The position numbers and the translations under genes are program-made. The notes under the pieces were generated by a model. The model ran no database searches, was not told the origin of the DNA, and was given only the letters and a program-made list of their open reading frames with translations. A stretch of DNA of 17,587 nt from Clostridia bacterium (GTDB taxonomy: Bacteria > Bacillota_A > Clostridia > Christensenellales > Aristaeellaceae): positions 1-17,587 of the forward strand of contig JAFQOY010000216.1 in assembly GCA_017412025.1 (NCBI GenBank), in the 5' to 3' direction. This document shows positions 17,321 to 17,587 of the stretch, in pieces. Position 1 is the stretch's first letter, and every line of letters begins with the position of its first letter.

Positions 17321-17426
17321 AAAACCGGAGCGTTTTTTGATGGTGCGGGAAACAGGACTTTTTCTTGCAGCCTCGACGGCTGCTTCGGTCAGCTCGGCTC
17401 TGAGGCCCCACTGGGGCCTCATTCAC
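17321..17426. repeat. 106-bp tandem repeat unit, first copy
   Basis: It is identical to 17481-17586 except one transition (17412 T, 17572 C), with a period of 160 bp. It begins with the right arm of the split terminator (AAAACCGGAGCGTTTTTTGA) and continues into a palindrome-rich element. The array may continue beyond the window. Confidence 0.9.
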
Positions 17427-17455
17427 TCCCTCGCCATTCAAGTCCTCTTTCCCGG
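17345..17455 (+). ncRNA. Branched structured element between terminator copies (type D)
   Basis: CGGGAAACAGGACTT (from 17346) pairs with AAGTCCTCTTTCCCG (to about 17453) except for one C-C mismatch. The stem encloses two more perfect hairpins, GCAGCC/GGCTGC and GAGGCCCC/GGGGCCTC. The result is a three-way junction of about 110 nt with a tRNA-like outline, but it lacks the anticodon arm and invariant TPsiC sequence, so I do not call it a tRNA. A second copy starts at 17505 and is cut by the window edge. Whether it is transcribed is unknown. Confidence 0.4.
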
Positions 17456-17461
17456 TGAATG

Positions 17462-17502
17462 ATCAAAAAAACGCCCCGGCAAAACCGGAGCGTTTTTTGA
17501 TG
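17462..17502. terminator. Intact bidirectional terminator within the tandem repeat
   Basis: ATCAAAAAAACGC and GCGTTTTTTGAT are complementary arms with CCGG/CCGG in the centre and an A-rich loop. T-runs on both strands make it work in either direction. Its arms also appear split around the IS3 element (16492-16510 and 17321-17340). Confidence 0.8.
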
Positions 17503-17586
17503 GTGCGGGAAACAGGACTTTTTCTTGCAGCCTCGACGGCTGCTTCGGTCAGCTCGGCTCTGAGGCCCCACCGGGGCCTCATTCAC
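17481..17586. repeat. 106-bp tandem repeat unit, second copy
   Basis: This is the second copy of 17321-17426 with one substitution, in the loop of the GAGGCCCC hairpin. It runs to the window edge, so further copies and the gene served by this terminator lie outside. Confidence 0.9.
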
Positions 17587-17587
17587 C

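Larger units (their letters stand above)
16511..17321 (+). mobile_element. Internally deleted IS3-family insertion sequence
   Basis: The ends are a 12-bp inverted repeat, TGATATGCTCCC on the left and TGAACTGCTCCC (complement of 17310-17321) on the right, matching at 10 of 12 positions. Complete IS3/IS150-type elements are about 1.2-1.5 kb with orfA and orfB. Here only 811 bp remain, with the C-terminal third of the transposase, so the copy is not self-mobile. A target duplication cannot be resolved because the insertion is in a run of A. A large imperfect hairpin fills 16606-16683. Confidence 0.75.

Noticed and set aside
17345..17455. A tRNA gene
   Set aside because: The outer stem and AAGTCCT stretch recall a tRNA 3' half, but there is no anticodon arm, no invariant TPsiC sequence and no proper D-arm.
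17321..17586. A CRISPR array
   Set aside because: Only two long (106-bp) repeats with a 54-bp interval are seen, and the repeats carry a terminator and palindromes; no cas genes are present.

Overview
The window looks like chromosomal DNA of a strictly anaerobic, moderately high-GC Clostridia-type Firmicute. The basis is a pyruvate:ferredoxin oxidoreductase, strong GGAGG ribosome binding sites, an ECF-type folate transporter under an apparent tetrahydrofolate riboswitch, and many secreted proteins with peptidoglycan-binding, SH3-like and BspA-like LRR domains. No genus can be named from sequence alone. No rRNA, tRNA or CRISPR array was seen.

Layout. 1-3048 (-) is the first 1016 codons of pyruvate:ferredoxin oxidoreductase behind a near-perfect promoter. 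3312-6996 is a surface-polysaccharide cluster: one GT2 glycosyltransferase on the minus strand, then, divergently, two membrane-associated GT2 enzymes and a DUF218/YdcF-SanA-like protein. 7031-7843 is a promoter, THF riboswitch and folT unit. 8209-15980 (-) is a run of six exported or membrane-anchored proteins. Four of them share one C-terminal domain, and three of those also carry an N-terminal peptidoglycan-binding domain. An SH3-repeat protein and a 793-residue LRR/beta-helix protein complete the run. 16089-16406 holds a decayed promoter and signal-peptide leader related to one of these genes. 16511-17321 is an internally deleted IS3-family element. 17321-17587 is a tandem repeat containing a structured palindromic element.

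The most unusual signal is in the non-coding DNA. At several sites a short structured non-coding element is bracketed by direct copies of the neighbouring gene's own intrinsic terminator hairpin. A 93-95% identical element of about 235-245 bp sits behind two different genes (11111-11354 and 12338-12571), flanked by 16-bp and 20-bp repeats of two unrelated terminators. A different 281-bp element (7886-8166) is flanked by a 29-bp repeat of the folT terminator hairpin. A third element type lies between copies of a terminator arm at 17321-17587. The IS3 remnant itself is inserted in the loop of that same terminator. The gene-proximal copy usually lacks the T-tract and the distal copy keeps it. This suggests that terminator hairpins are the insertion target of one or more short non-autonomous elements that leave long, variable-length target duplications. 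The mechanism is inference.
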